A DNA stretch of 64,000 bases from FEB-25 sp963726315 (GTDB lineage Bacteria > Chloroflexota > Anaerolineae > Anaerolineales > UBA4823), in NCBI GenBank assembly GCA_963726315.1, contig CAVSBZ010000005.1, positions 930,001 through 994,000 on the forward strand. Reading direction: 5' to 3'. Shown piece by piece: positions 35,133-45,483 of this stretch (position 1 is its first letter; each line of letters opens with the position of its first letter). Position numbers and translations under genes: made by a program. The notes below the pieces were generated by a model, which ran no database searches, had not been told where the DNA came from, and was given only the letters and a program-made list of their open reading frames with translations.

Positions 35133-37232
35133 TTAAAATCGGATCGATGCCAAATAGACGCCATGCGTCTTGGTGCTGAAGTAAACCACATTGGGATTGG
35201 TCGGATCAATGTTGATAGACAAGATGGTATGACCGGACAGGTGGCCATCCACAAAATTCCACGTTTGACCGCCATCGACGGAGTAATATGCACCGTCCGT
35301 AGTACCCGCATAGATTACTCCCTGGCGAGTAGGGTCTGCTGCCACGTAGGTTACAGATAGACCTGACAGCCCTAACGCTGTAAAGTTGCCAGATTGGTAG
35401 CGGTAAACCCCACCATTCGTACCAGCGTACACAACCCCACTCTCAAAAGGAGAGGTGGCCACCGAATAGAAAAACACCTGCAGGAAAGCATCCGTCCAAT
35501 TTATACCCCCGTCCGCGCTAACCTTCAGGCTTCCAAAAAAATCGGTGGTAGCATAGACAAGGTCAGGATCTGTGAAATCAACCGCCAGGCTGCGAATGTT
35601 ATTTCCACCCAGATCAGCCGTTTGCCAGGAGTTACCCCCGTTCACGCTTCGATACACCCCTGTACCATTGGTGCCGATATAGGCAATTTGGGGATCTGAA
35701 GGGGCAAAAACCATCTCGAGCAACCCCACAGGAATCTGGTTGGTAAATTCAGCGACTTGGGGAGCGGCAAAATACTCCTTCATCTCGAGGGTAGCGAACG
35801 GATCGTCGGCCGAAAAAGCGGGTGTAGGGAGGCTGGTAAGGGGCAATCCCTGACCGGCGCTTACCCAACCAAGCCCACTCATCAGGTCGTTTTTGAATAG
35901 TCCACCGGTATCTGTCAGAGCGTATAGCAGCTGGGGTTGGGCAGGATTCATGACCAGATCATGCACCCACTTGTCCTCCAACCCGGTATTCAACTCTTCC
36001 CAGGTCTGACCTTTGTTTCCAGATTGATACACACCTGCACCGTATATGCTGGAATACATCAGGAGGGGATTGGTGGGATGGTGAACAACTGAGGTAGCCA
36101 TGGCATTATTGATCCCAAAATCGCTTTTGTTCCAGGTCATGCTGTAATCCAGGCTGCGATAGAGGCCATCTCCCGATGTACCGGCAAACAAGTTGTTCGT
36201 CATGGTTGGATTAATGACTACAGAGTACTGTTTATCAGCCTCGAGTCCGGCGGGTTGCCAGCTGTCGCCTCCATCGGTAGTTTTCAAAATTCCATGAGAA
36301 AAAGTGCCCATATAGACGCTGTCAGGAGAAAATGGGTCCATTGCCATACTGTAAACCATTACATTCGGTATGTAATGGTTTGCACCCGTCCATATCTTTC
36401 CACTATTAATAGATTTATAGACGCTGTCAAAATGCCAGACCCCAAAAAATAGGTTAGAAGAATAATTGGGCTGGGGGCTGATAATGATGGATCTCCCCGA
36501 AAGATCCCTTACGCCATCGGGAATGGAGTGCCAGGTAGTACCATAATCATCACTGCGGTAAGGACCATGCTCGTGGAGTGCAGCAAAAATCTGAGCAGGA
36601 TTATTCGGGTTGATCACCATCGAATAAGCCCAGTCTTCATTTGCTACACCGCCCACATTGAATAATGAAGGCGTCCAGGTCTCACCCCCATCGACCGATT
36701 TATACAGAATTCCATTCCAGGGCGGGTTACTATTATTAGAAATTCCTCGCGTGCAGGCATATACATAAGAACCATTATCTGGATCAACCGCGAGGCTATA
36801 GACGATGGCTGATTCCTGCATCCCGCTTCCCGACCACGACCAGGTCGCACCACCGTCAATCGATTTGAACACCTGGTTATGATAAGTGCCGGCAAACAGG
36901 GTGGATGGGTGAGACGGATCAACAGCCAGGCTGTAGACGTTAAGGTTGCTCAATCCACGGTTGGCCGATACCCAGTAATGCCCTCCATCAGTGCTTTTAA
37001 ACACACCCGATCCAAATGACCCGACGTAAATCTTTTGTGCGTTAGTCGGATCGATGGCAATGGTAGTGATCGTTCCGCCATAGGGACCAATCCAACCGGC
37101 AGGGTTATACGAAACAATGGGTAGGTAAATGGTGTTTACGGGAGCCTGGCCAAAGCTTTTAGCTTGCTTTCCAAGGCTAAAAAGGATAAGAATGAATAAT
37201 GGAATGAGTAAGCGATTAATTCTAATGGGCAT
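35133..37232 (-). CDS. Secreted BNR/YCF48-like beta-propeller protein
   Basis: A 699-residue exported protein with an N-terminal signal peptide (LLIPLFILILFSLGKQAKSFG). The rest consists of about a dozen repeats of the sortilin/BNR type, each with an SxDGGxTW Asp-box (KSTDGGHYW, KSIDGGATW, KSVDGGETW, RSVNGGNSW, YSVDGGQTW) and an intervening DPxNPxxVYAGT-like strand. These form one or two beta-propellers, as in xyloglucanases and YCF48 proteins. No catalytic acid pair can be assigned by eye, so it may be a binding protein rather than a hydrolase. It is divergent from the two-component system. Confidence 0.85.
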   Translation of the reverse strand: MPIRINRLLIPLFILILFSLGKQAKSFGQAPVNTIYLPIVSYNPAGWIGPYGGTITTIAIDPTNAQKIYVGSFGSGVFKSTDGGHYWVSANRGLSNLNVYSLAVDPSHPSTLFAGTYHNQVFKSIDGGATWSWSGSGMQESAIVYSLAVDPDNGSYVYACTRGISNNSNPPWNGILYKSVDGGETWTPSLFNVGGVANEDWAYSMVINPNNPAQIFAALHEHGPYRSDDYGTTWHSIPDGVRDLSGRSIIISPQPNYSSNLFFGVWHFDSVYKSINSGKIWTGANHYIPNVMVYSMAMDPFSPDSVYMGTFSHGILKTTDGGDSWQPAGLEADKQYSVVINPTMTNNLFAGTSGDGLYRSLDYSMTWNKSDFGINNAMATSVVHHPTNPLLMYSSIYGAGVYQSGNKGQTWEELNTGLEDKWVHDLVMNPAQPQLLYALTDTGGLFKNDLMSGLGWVSAGQGLPLTSLPTPAFSADDPFATLEMKEYFAAPQVAEFTNQIPVGLLEMVFAPSDPQIAYIGTNGTGVYRSVNGGNSWQTADLGGNNIRSLAVDFTDPDLVYATTDFFGSLKVSADGGINWTDAFLQVFFYSVATSPFESGVVYAGTNGGVYRYQSGNFTALGLSGLSVTYVAADPTRQGVIYAGTTDGAYYSVDGGQTWNFVDGHLSGHTILSINIDPTNPNVVYFSTKTHGVYLASIRF

Positions 37233-37317
37233 AGAAGAGTATTATATACGCAAAAATGAAATAGTTCGTTATACTATGTTTACAAATTATTAGATTATTA
37301 ATCAAAGTGAAGGTTTT

Positions 37318-38022
37318 GTGGCAAAACATATTCTGATTGTTGATGATGATGCTTTAATGCGCCGAAGCCTGGCGTTCAACCTGGAGCAGGCAGGGTTTCA
37401 CGCCAGTACCGCCGAGAGCGCAGAAACAGCCTTATCTCAGGTGGGACTGGATCGACCCGATCTGGTGCTATTAGATATAAGCCTGCCATTAATGGATGGC
37501 CTGGATGCCATGCGGCAGCTAAAAAACCAGTTTGATTTGCCCGTGATATTCGTCACTGCCCGCCGGCGCGAGCTGGATGAAGCTCTGGGTTTGGAACTCG
37601 GCGGTGATGATTACATCACCAAGCCATTTGATTTTAATGTCCTGGTTGCCCATATCAAGGCGGTGCTGCGCCGGTTCGAGCGTACAACAACACCGGTTGA
37701 AATAACCAACAAGAAACCCCTGGTAGTGGGCGAGCTGGTTGTGGACCTTGAAAGCCATTTGGTGGTCCTGGGTGGGAAGCGCGTCGACCTCCCACGCAGA
37801 GAATTCGATCTGCTGCATGCGCTCGCAATGCAGCCTGGGCGCGTATACACCGTGGATGAGCTGCTTGGCACCGTATGGGGGGCAGAGTTCGTTGGTCAGC
37901 CTCAGGTGGTGTATGTTCACATCCGCTGGTTAAGAGAAAAAATTGAGCTGGATGCAAATCATCCACAGCGCATCGTGACGGTACGTGGGGTTGGGTATAA
38001 GATCGTGCCGGAGGCATTCTAA
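37318..38022 (+). CDS. OmpR/PhoB-family response regulator
   Basis: A 234-residue response regulator. The receiver domain (1-~120) contains the acidic pair in LIVDDDAL, the phosphoacceptor Asp53 in LVLLDISLPLMDG, and Lys in DDYITKPFDF. The C-terminal winged helix (about 135-234) ends YVHIRWLREKIELD...TVRGVGYKI. The start is GTG at 37318 with GAAGG ahead. Its stop overlaps the ATG of the histidine kinase (TAATG), so the two are coupled. Target genes are unknown, though the envelope proteases downstream are candidates. Confidence 0.95.
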   Translation: MAKHILIVDDDALMRRSLAFNLEQAGFHASTAESAETALSQVGLDRPDLVLLDISLPLMDGLDAMRQLKNQFDLPVIFVTARRRELDEALGLELGGDDYITKPFDFNVLVAHIKAVLRRFERTTTPVEITNKKPLVVGELVVDLESHLVVLGGKRVDLPRREFDLLHALAMQPGRVYTVDELLGTVWGAEFVGQPQVVYVHIRWLREKIELDANHPQRIVTVRGVGYKIVPEAF

Positions 38023-39461
38023 TGTTTCGCACTTTGCGCTCACGCCTGGTACTCAGTCATGCATTGCCATTGATCGTGATCATCCCGATCATCGGTGTGG
38101 TGCTGACCAACCTGATTGAAACGCGGGTACTGCTGCCCAGCTTATCCCGGGCATTAATGACGAACGCGGTCTTGCTGGCAGATGTTGCCGGTGATCAACC
38201 TGAGCTCTGGTCTAATCCAGCTTATTCAGAGTATTATCTGACTCATTTAAGACATGATATCAGCGCCAGAGTACAATTTCTTACACCGGGTGGTCAGCTA
38301 ATCGCTTCATCTGACCCAACGGAAGGGCAGCTGCTTGGCATGATACTTGATTTTGCCGGTGTGGCAAAAGCACGCGCCGGACAAGTGGCGAGCTATACGT
38401 ATTACAACATTGGCTCACCATCGGAAGTTATCGATGTCTTTGTGCCGGTGCTCGGTCAGAACCAGAGCTTGATTGGGGTCCTGCGCATGTCTTACACCTA
38501 TAACACGTTATCCACTGAATTCACTCGGTCACGATATGTGATTGTTGGTATTCTGGCAGCTGGGCTATTTGTAGGGATGATGCTTGGATTGAGCTTGGCA
38601 GTAAACATCAGCAGACCCATACGGGAAGTGACCCAGGCGATCAATGACCTTTCGCATGGAACCCGCCAGTCGCCGTTGGTAGAACGTGGACCTGAAGAGA
38701 TCCAACAGCTGGCACAATCATTTAACTCCCTTAGCCAGCGATTGAGCAGTATGGAAAAAGCGCGTCGGCAGTTACTGGCTAACCTGGTTCACGAGCTTGG
38801 GCGACCTTTGGGTGCGTTACGTTCAGCCATCCAGGCATTGGCAGGTGGGGCTGCGAATGATCCACAGCTGTTGGAAGACCTCACTACGGGTATGGATGAC
38901 CAGGCAGCCCGCCTGCAGCACCTTTTAGAAGACCTGGCAACCTTGCACGACCAGGTGCTGGGTACCCTCGAGATGGAATATCAGCAGCTCAACATCAGTG
39001 AATGGCTGCCCAAAGTTCTCCGCCCCTGGCAAGAAGCTGCCCTAGACAAGCAAATGACCTGGCAAACGGATGTTCCACCAGACCTGCCAGAAATATCTGC
39101 GGACCCGAACCGGTTGGCGTCCATCGTTGAGAACCTGGTGAGTAATGCAATCAAATATACACATAGCGGCGGTGAAATTTCGGTCAACGCGAGGGTTGAG
39201 GGGGAAGAGCTGTTGATCAGTGTAAAAGATAATGGTTCGGGGATCGCTGATGATGAACAGCAAAAGGTGTTCGAGCCTTTTTACCGCGGTAATCAGGGGC
39301 GCCGCTTTAAGCAAGGGATGGGTCTTGGGTTGAGCATTGCCCACGATCTGGTAGAGGCGCATGGAGGCTCGATCAGCCTGGAAAGTGAGCCAGGCAAGGG
39401 GAGTATTTTTACCATCCACTTGCCATTACAAAGGACAGCCCAGGTATTGCCTGCAATGTAA
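38022..39461 (+). CDS. Membrane sensor histidine kinase with HAMP domain
   Basis: A 479-residue kinase. Two membrane helices (about 14-34 and 170-190) enclose an extracytoplasmic sensor of ~130 residues. HAMP follows (NISRPIREVTQAINDLSHGT), then the HisKA motif NLVHELGRPLGALRSA with His at about residue 257. The ATPase domain has the N box NLVSNAIKYT, G1 DNGSGI, and G2 GMGLGLSI. In the H-box, Gly replaces the more common Lys/Arg two residues after Glu. It pairs with the response regulator encoded just before. Confidence 0.94.
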   Translation: MFRTLRSRLVLSHALPLIVIIPIIGVVLTNLIETRVLLPSLSRALMTNAVLLADVAGDQPELWSNPAYSEYYLTHLRHDISARVQFLTPGGQLIASSDPTEGQLLGMILDFAGVAKARAGQVASYTYYNIGSPSEVIDVFVPVLGQNQSLIGVLRMSYTYNTLSTEFTRSRYVIVGILAAGLFVGMMLGLSLAVNISRPIREVTQAINDLSHGTRQSPLVERGPEEIQQLAQSFNSLSQRLSSMEKARRQLLANLVHELGRPLGALRSAIQALAGGAANDPQLLEDLTTGMDDQAARLQHLLEDLATLHDQVLGTLEMEYQQLNISEWLPKVLRPWQEAALDKQMTWQTDVPPDLPEISADPNRLASIVENLVSNAIKYTHSGGEISVNARVEGEELLISVKDNGSGIADDEQQKVFEPFYRGNQGRRFKQGMGLGLSIAHDLVEAHGGSISLESEPGKGSIFTIHLPLQRTAQVLPAM

Positions 39462-39587
39462 ACTCTCAACGAGGTAGCAATTCTATTTGCAGATTAGAGT
39501 TATTATTACATTGCGAATAAGGATCATCCCAACCAAGATTTTCAACCGTTTGATTCTTATATTTTTTTACCACTGTACGCAATACTA

Positions 39588-39617
39588 GAGCCTGGCGGAA
39601 CATCCAGGCTCTTTTTT
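39588..39617 (+). terminator. Rho-independent terminator after the two-component genes
   Basis: GAGCCTGG and CCAGGCTC form an 8-bp stem around an 8-nt loop, followed immediately by six T residues. It lies about 125 bp after the kinase stop and separates it from the HtrA gene. Confidence 0.85.
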
Positions 39618-39731
39618 ATCTTCATAAGCTTGGCTTAAGCTATCCATAGGGGAGTGATAAGGACTAAATACACTTGCCGGACTATGATAAGGCCGTAATT
39701 GGTATAAAAATAAAAATATCTGGAGGAACCC

Positions 39732-41036
39732 ATGAATAAGAAAGTTTTTAGTTTAGCAAGTTTAGTCCTAGTTTCAGCGATGTTGCTATCCGCATGCAGT
39801 GGGATAGCGGCATTCTCTCAGGCTACCAACCAGCTCAATGTAGCTCAGGCAGCCTCACCGTCAAGCTCAGTTTCAACTCAAACGACCAGTGGCAGCACGA
39901 CAGCATCAAATTCTCCATCAGCAAGCAGCCCTGCTGCTTCAGCACCTGCAGCCATTGCTGGTAACTCCGAGCTTCTGGCGGCATATGAATCGACGATGGA
40001 ATCAATTTATTCGACCATCAGCCCACAGGTGGTTAATATTATGGTGCTGGTCCCTGCCAGCGGCAGCAATCTGCAAAACTTCCCAGAGTTCAATAACAAT
40101 AATAATAATCAGACACCTCAATTTTCCCAGGCTTTAGGATCAGGCTTCTTCTGGGATGCAAATGGGGATATCGTTACCAATAACCACGTAGTCGATGGGG
40201 CAACAAAAATCGAAGTAACCTTCTCTGATGGCTCAACTGTACCTGCCACGATCGTTGGACAGGATCCCTATAGTGATCTGGCGGTGATCAAAGTTAGTGC
40301 CACTGCCGATAAAATTCACCCGGTGACAATGGCTGATTCAGCCCAGGTAAAAGTAGGTGAGATCGCGATCGCCATTGGCAACCCGTACGGCTTTGAAGGT
40401 TCAATGTCAGTCGGAAACGTCTCCGGTCTCGGTCGTGATCTGCCATCGAGCCAGGTTGATTCGACTACAGGTGCAACGTACTCCATCCCCGATGTGATCC
40501 AGACCGATGCCTCGATCAACCCTGGCAACTCCGGTGGTGTTCTGGTCAATATCGATGGTCAGGTAATCGGTGTTACTTCCGCTATCGAATCTAACAGCGG
40601 TTCCAGCTCGGGCGTTGGTTTTGCCATCCCGGCCGAGATCGTTTCTAAGGTTGTCCCGTCCTTAATTTCATCGGGTACATATGCTCACCCTTACTTAGGC
40701 GTCAGTGGAACTGACCTGACACCTGATATTGCCCAGGCAATGAACCTGCCTGCCGATACCCGTGGCGCACTCATTGCGACCGTCACTGCTGGTGGACCTG
40801 CAGCCAACGCTAATTTACAGGCCAGCAACACGACTGTGACCATCAATGGCGTCCAGGGTACAGTCGGTGGCGATATTATCACTGCCATTGATGGACAGAC
40901 CATCAACAGCATGTCCGATATCATCGCCTACCTGGCAATCCATACTACCGTCGGCCAGACGATCTCGATGTCCATCCTGCGCGACGGCGAGCCCCAGACT
41001 GTTCAGGTGACCTTGGGCAGCCGCCCAACCCAGTAA
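39732..41036 (+). CDS. HtrA/DegP-like serine protease lipoprotein with PDZ domain
   Basis: A 434-residue predicted lipoprotein: signal with lipobox LLSACSG (Cys about residue 22), a Ser/Thr/Ala-rich linker to ~residue 75, a trypsin-like domain and a C-terminal PDZ domain. The triad is visible as His in VTNNHVVDGA, Asp in PYSDLAVIKV, and Ser in NPGNSGGVLVNIDG. The PDZ (about 320-430) contains HPYLGVSGTDLTP and GDIITAIDGQ. It degrades or refolds misfolded envelope proteins. GGAGG precedes the ATG. Confidence 0.93.
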   Translation: MNKKVFSLASLVLVSAMLLSACSGIAAFSQATNQLNVAQAASPSSSVSTQTTSGSTTASNSPSASSPAASAPAAIAGNSELLAAYESTMESIYSTISPQVVNIMVLVPASGSNLQNFPEFNNNNNNQTPQFSQALGSGFFWDANGDIVTNNHVVDGATKIEVTFSDGSTVPATIVGQDPYSDLAVIKVSATADKIHPVTMADSAQVKVGEIAIAIGNPYGFEGSMSVGNVSGLGRDLPSSQVDSTTGATYSIPDVIQTDASINPGNSGGVLVNIDGQVIGVTSAIESNSGSSSGVGFAIPAEIVSKVVPSLISSGTYAHPYLGVSGTDLTPDIAQAMNLPADTRGALIATVTAGGPAANANLQASNTTVTINGVQGTVGGDIITAIDGQTINSMSDIIAYLAIHTTVGQTISMSILRDGEPQTVQVTLGSRPTQ

Positions 41037-41061
41037 CCTGAACCAACATGGTTTCTCCTTT

Positions 41062-41095
41062 CATCTCCCTTAAACCTTTCGGTTTGAGGGAGATG
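41062..41095 (+). terminator. Hairpin between the HtrA and CtpA genes
   Basis: CATCTCCCTTAAACC pairs with GGTTTGAGGGAGATG across the loop TTTC (15-bp stem with one G-T pair). There is no T-run, so it may attenuate transcription or stabilise the upstream mRNA rather than terminate it. Confidence 0.5.
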
Positions 41096-41116
41096 GGAGG
41101 GAGAGAGTGGTGAGAG

Positions 41117-42376
41117 ATGATCGATCGTCGTGTAGTACGTATCCTAATTTTCCTGCTCATCCTGCCAATATTTTTAGGGGCAGGATTTACCGGTGGTGTG
41201 TTGGTGGATCACTTCCTCATCACGCCTACAATTGCTTTAGCCAAAACACAACCTCAAACCCAAACGAGCGGATTGGACCTGGTTAACCAGGCATACCAGA
41301 TCATCCAAAAAAATTATGTTGATAGAACTGCCGTCCAGCAAACTCAACTTGAATACGGGGCGATAAGCGGGATGGTGAACGCGTTGGGTGATACGGGTCA
41401 TAGCCGGTTTACGACCCCACAGATGGTGCAGGCCGAAAACAACTTCACTCAAGGCTCTTTTGAAGGCATTGGTGCTGAAGTTATGATGAATAATAACAAT
41501 CAGGTGGTCATCGTAGCACCCATTGATGGATTCCCAGCACAAGCGGCAGGAGTCAAAGCCGGAGATATTATGGTCAAGGTGGATGGGGTTGACGTGACGG
41601 GGATGAGCCTGAGCGATGTGGTCAGCAAGGTGCTAGGACCTGCCGGGACGAAGGTTACGATCACGTTCCAGGATCCTAAAACGAATGCAGTCAGAGCTGT
41701 GAACATCACCCGGGCTAAGATAAATGTCCAGAACGTCACCTGGATTATGCTGCCTGGAACTACGATCGCAGATGTACGCATCGCAGGATTTAGCCAGGGA
41801 GTAACCAATGATCTGCGAACAGCCTTGAAACAGATCCTAGCACAAGGTGCCACGGGGATCGTTTTAGACCTGCGCAATGATCCGGGCGGATTACTCGATG
41901 AAGCGATCGGAGTGACCAGTCAATTTTTGGGTAGCGGAAACGTACTGTTGGAAATGAATGCCCAAGGGCAAGAACAATCCGTTGCGGTTAAGCCAGGAGG
42001 ATTGGCTGTAGACATCCCCATGGTGGTATTGGTGAACCAGGGAACCGCCAGCGCAGCCGAAATTGTTTCTGGAGCGCTGCAGGATGCTCACCGGGCAACG
42101 GTGATCGGTGAGACAACCTTCGGTACGGGGACCGTATTGAACGGCTTCCCACTTACCGATGGATCCCAAATATTATTGGCGACCCAAGAATGGCTCACGC
42201 CTAATGGGCGTGTGATTTGGCACAAAGGCATCGTCCCCGACGTGACGATTAGCCTGGACAGTACAGTAAGCCCGTTCGTCCCAGAAGCTGGAAAAGGAAT
42301 GACGTCCGCCCAGCTGCAGAGCAGTGGGGATGCACAGTTATTAAAAGCGATCAGCGAGCTTTCTAATAGGGGTTAG
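41117..42376 (+). CDS. S41-family C-terminal processing peptidase (CtpA-like)
   Basis: A 419-residue S41 peptidase with an N-terminal membrane helix, a PDZ domain (about residues 105-195; GIGAEVMMNNNNQVVIVAP, AGDIMVKVDG-like, VVSKVLGPAGTKVTI) and a tail-specific protease domain. The catalytic Ser lies in QGTASAAEIVSGALQD. Where the family normally has the general-base Lys in FGKG, this protein has FGTG (TTFGTGTVLNG), a one-base change from AAG to ACG. It may be inactive or use another base. It follows the HtrA gene in the same direction, suggesting a shared envelope role. Confidence 0.88.
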   Translation: MIDRRVVRILIFLLILPIFLGAGFTGGVLVDHFLITPTIALAKTQPQTQTSGLDLVNQAYQIIQKNYVDRTAVQQTQLEYGAISGMVNALGDTGHSRFTTPQMVQAENNFTQGSFEGIGAEVMMNNNNQVVIVAPIDGFPAQAAGVKAGDIMVKVDGVDVTGMSLSDVVSKVLGPAGTKVTITFQDPKTNAVRAVNITRAKINVQNVTWIMLPGTTIADVRIAGFSQGVTNDLRTALKQILAQGATGIVLDLRNDPGGLLDEAIGVTSQFLGSGNVLLEMNAQGQEQSVAVKPGGLAVDIPMVVLVNQGTASAAEIVSGALQDAHRATVIGETTFGTGTVLNGFPLTDGSQILLATQEWLTPNGRVIWHKGIVPDVTISLDSTVSPFVPEAGKGMTSAQLQSSGDAQLLKAISELSNRG

Positions 42377-42420
42377 GAAGAAGTTATAGGTAAGTAAAAC
42401 GGTTTGGTTGGTATTCCCTC

Positions 42421-42455
42421 CCTGGAAGTCATCTCCCTCCTTCCGGGGAGGGCTG
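42421..42455 (+). terminator. Hairpin downstream of the CtpA-like gene
   Basis: CCCTCC and GGGAGGG arms around TTCCGG lie about 50 bp after the stop, within a longer purine/pyrimidine-rich inverted repeat. No T-run follows. It may act with the next hairpin at 42539. Confidence 0.4.
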
Positions 42456-42538
42456 CTATTAAGGGAGGGAACAATAAAAATTCACAATTATTAAAATATT
42501 CCCCAGCAAATGTTGTGATGTACGTTGCAATTACTACC

Positions 42539-42570
42539 GCTCCGAGTGATCACTCACTTCGGAGCATTTA
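42539..42570 (+). terminator. Terminator-like hairpin before the LuxR gene
   Basis: GCTCCGAGTGA pairs with TCACTTCGGAGC (one bulged base) and is followed by ATTTAAATTAATTT. It separates the protease genes from the conserved leader of the LuxR regulator. Confidence 0.6.
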
Positions 42571-42597
42571 AATTAATTTGTTGGTCCAATTAAGTTA

Positions 42598-42651
42598 CAA
42601 ACGGACATTACTCACGTATAAAGTCACAAGAAAAAATTAAGGTAAAATATT
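42598..42651 (+). promoter_or_regulatory. Conserved leader of LuxR regulator, copy 1
   Basis: This stretch closely matches 54125-54179, upstream of the second LuxR gene: CAAACG, CATTACTCACG, ACAAGAAAA and the identical AATTAAGGTAAAATATT. Non-coding conservation at the same place in two diverged copies points to a promoter or shared control site. TAAAAT is a possible -10 box. Confidence 0.6.
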
Positions 42652-42673
42652 CTAATAGTGGGTCTACCAAAAG

Positions 42674-45424
42674 ATGTCTGACCAAGATCGAATCCTTCTG
42701 CATACCAAGCTGCATCAGCCGCGCCTACCGCGCAATCTTGTTTTACGCTCGCGCCTATTGGAGCTACTTAATAACGGTGTTGATCGCCAGCTCACCCTGG
42801 TTTGTGCACCGGCAGGTTTCGGAAAGACCACCCTGGTCGGCATGTGGCTTGAGCAAATGGCAGCTGGCAAGGAGACAGGAAGAATGCCTTCTGCCTGGCT
42901 TTCGCTGGACGAAAACGATTCTGACCTGAACATCTTTCTAAGCTATTTCATCAATGCGTTGCGGACGATATTCACAGACGCCTGTCCAGAAACCCTCGGG
43001 TTACTCCAGGCACAACGCACACCCCCCAGACAGTGCTGAATGCAACCTTCATTAACGAGCTCGATGAGCTTCCAGGAGAGGTTATCCTGGTCCTGGATGA
43101 CTACCATACCATCCACAACATTGAGGTGCACAATCTGCTCAGCGAATTGACCTTGCACTGGCCAAAAAGTCTGCACCTGGTATTGATCTCACACATAAGC
43201 CCGCCCATCCCACTGGACAGATATCGAGCAAAAGGGATGATCAACGAGATTCGCACGCGTGATCTGCGCTTCAACCACGATGAGACGGCTACTTATGTAA
43301 GTAAAAGCCAATTTGCACTCATGATCAAGCATATCTTGCCCCTTCTTGAAGAGCGTTTCGAAGGCTGGCCAGCCGGTCTGCATCTGGTTGCCCTTTCGGT
43401 ACGCTCAGCGGATAGCCAGGAATCAGTATTAAAAGCGATATCCAGCGAGAACACCAATATTACCGGATACCTGGTAGATGAGGTGCTCACTCATCAATTT
43501 CCAGCAGTGCACTCATTTCTGCTGCGGACGTCCATCCTGGATCGATTTAGTGCATCACTGTGCGAAGATCTCATTAAAAATGGTGACACTAAATGGACCG
43601 CACGATCCTGTTTGGATTGGATTGAGCGCGCTGAGCTTTTTATCGTGCCGCTCGACGACCACCGCGAGTGGTACCGATATCACCATTTATTCCAGGAATT
43701 ACTGCAGCAGCGTTTACTCACTGAAATGCCACCCGACCAGGTAACGACCCTGCATCGCCTGGCTTCAGCTTGGTTTGAACAGCATGGGTTGATTGACGAA
43801 GCCTTGCATCACGCCCTGGCAGCAGGCGACCTTGATCTGGCTGCACGCCAGATGATTGCAGGGCTGTGCAACGTGATCAACCGCGAAGACCGACCAACCC
43901 TGGAACGCTGGCTGAAACTGCTGCCGGAAGAGATGATTCGTCGACAACCTGGGCTTTTAATGATCAAGGCCTGGGCGTTGCAGTTTTCATGGCGACTTGA
44001 TCTGCAAGGACAAACGCTCCAGCAAGCGGAAGAGCTATTGGATTCAGATGTGGGCACATCGTTGCCAGTGAATGACATGCAAATCCTACGCGGGCAAATT
44101 CTAACATTGGGAGCACAGCAAGCGTATTTCAACAACCGGGCTATACAGGCGATCGACAATTGCCAGGAAGCATTGTCTTTACTGCCTCCATCATGGACAT
44201 TCGTGCGCGGCGGAGCGATGATATACCTTGGTATGTCTATGCAAGCCAATGGCCAAGTACAAAAGGCTGAATGGTTGCTGCTTGATAGATATGAGGCTTA
44301 TGGTGATAAGACTGATTCCTACGCCCTGCTCCTTCTGCGTGCATTGTGTTTCATATTCCTCAATACAGGTAGACTTGAACAGGCCAGGCAAATTGGGAAG
44401 TTGCTTCTCGATGGTGTAGCCTTAGGAAGGGTGGTAATCCATAAAAACTGGGCTGACTGGGCTCTAGGTGTATTGCATTATCAACGGAACATGCTTGAAG
44501 CCGCCGAACAGCATTTTGCCCAAATCTTCGAAAATCGCTATACAGCTCAAATAGCTACTTTCCGGGATGCTGTTGCGGGTCTGGCGTTGATCCATCAAAT
44601 CCATGGGGAGAGCTTTGAAGCGATGCAGATGGTGGAATCGGTAAGCCAGTTTGACCTGGAGCAGAGAGGCAGCGAAGACAGCCGGACACGGTCCTTGCGC
44701 GCCAGGCTCATGCTTCTGCAAGGTGACCTAGAAGGTGCTGGTAATTGGGTAAACTCATTAATTGATCCACCTCCTGACCAGCCTTTCATGTGGCTGGAAG
44801 AACCGCAGCTAACACGTGTACACATCCTGGTGGCCAGAGCTACAGATGCTGACATTCGGTTGGCACTGCAAATGTTGGACGTGCTGGATGAGATCGCTGA
44901 GCGGAACTCATAACACGCGCTTCAAGATTGAGATCCTGGCATTGCGCGCCCTGGCGCTGGATGCCCAAGGGGAAACCAGCCAGTCGGATACTGAGCTGAA
45001 ACAGGTGGTAGAACTGGCACGTCCCGGGGGCTTCATTCGGGTATTCGTCGACATGGGTAAGCCTATGAAGACGATATTACTCAGGCTGAGGCGGAAAGAC
45101 CATCCGGCGGAGATGATTCACCATATTCTGGCAGCGTTTCCAGATGGGGACAAAGAGCTCGTTCGCAACAAAGTCAATATCCAGTCAATCCGAAAATCGG
45201 CATCTGTTAATACTGCTTTACCTGAACCCCTGACCCATCGGGAGCTGGAGGTGTTGGAATTATTGCGTGGACCATTGAGCATCAAAGAGATTGCGGTTAA
45301 ACTTAATATTCAATACTCGACAGCCAAACGTTACACGATCAATATCTACTCCAAACTCGGTGTCAATCAACGCTGGAGTGCAGTTGCAAGAGCGGAAGAC
45401 ATGAATATTCTTCCTCCGCGTTGA
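42674..45424 (+). pseudogene. MalT/LuxR-type ATP-dependent regulator, two frameshifts
   Basis: Copy 1 of a large regulator whose intact paralogue lies at 54203-56959. The N-terminal NTPase (PAGFGKTTLVGMWL; VILVLDDYHTI), the TPR-like middle and the C-terminal LuxR domain (LTHRELEVLELLRGPLSIKE, then STAKRYTINIYSKLGVN) are all present but split over three frames: 42674-43039, 43033-44913 and 44816-45424. The first break is at a run of six C (43022-43027), where seven would restore the frame. The second is at about 44903-44914, where one extra base is present relative to the paralogue. Either base-calling errors or decay of a duplicate explain it. Confidence 0.88.
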
Positions 45425-45483
45425 GGATTCTCCCTGGCTAGTCACCACTAACTCCCAGCCTTCGATACACCTAAATCTCAGGT

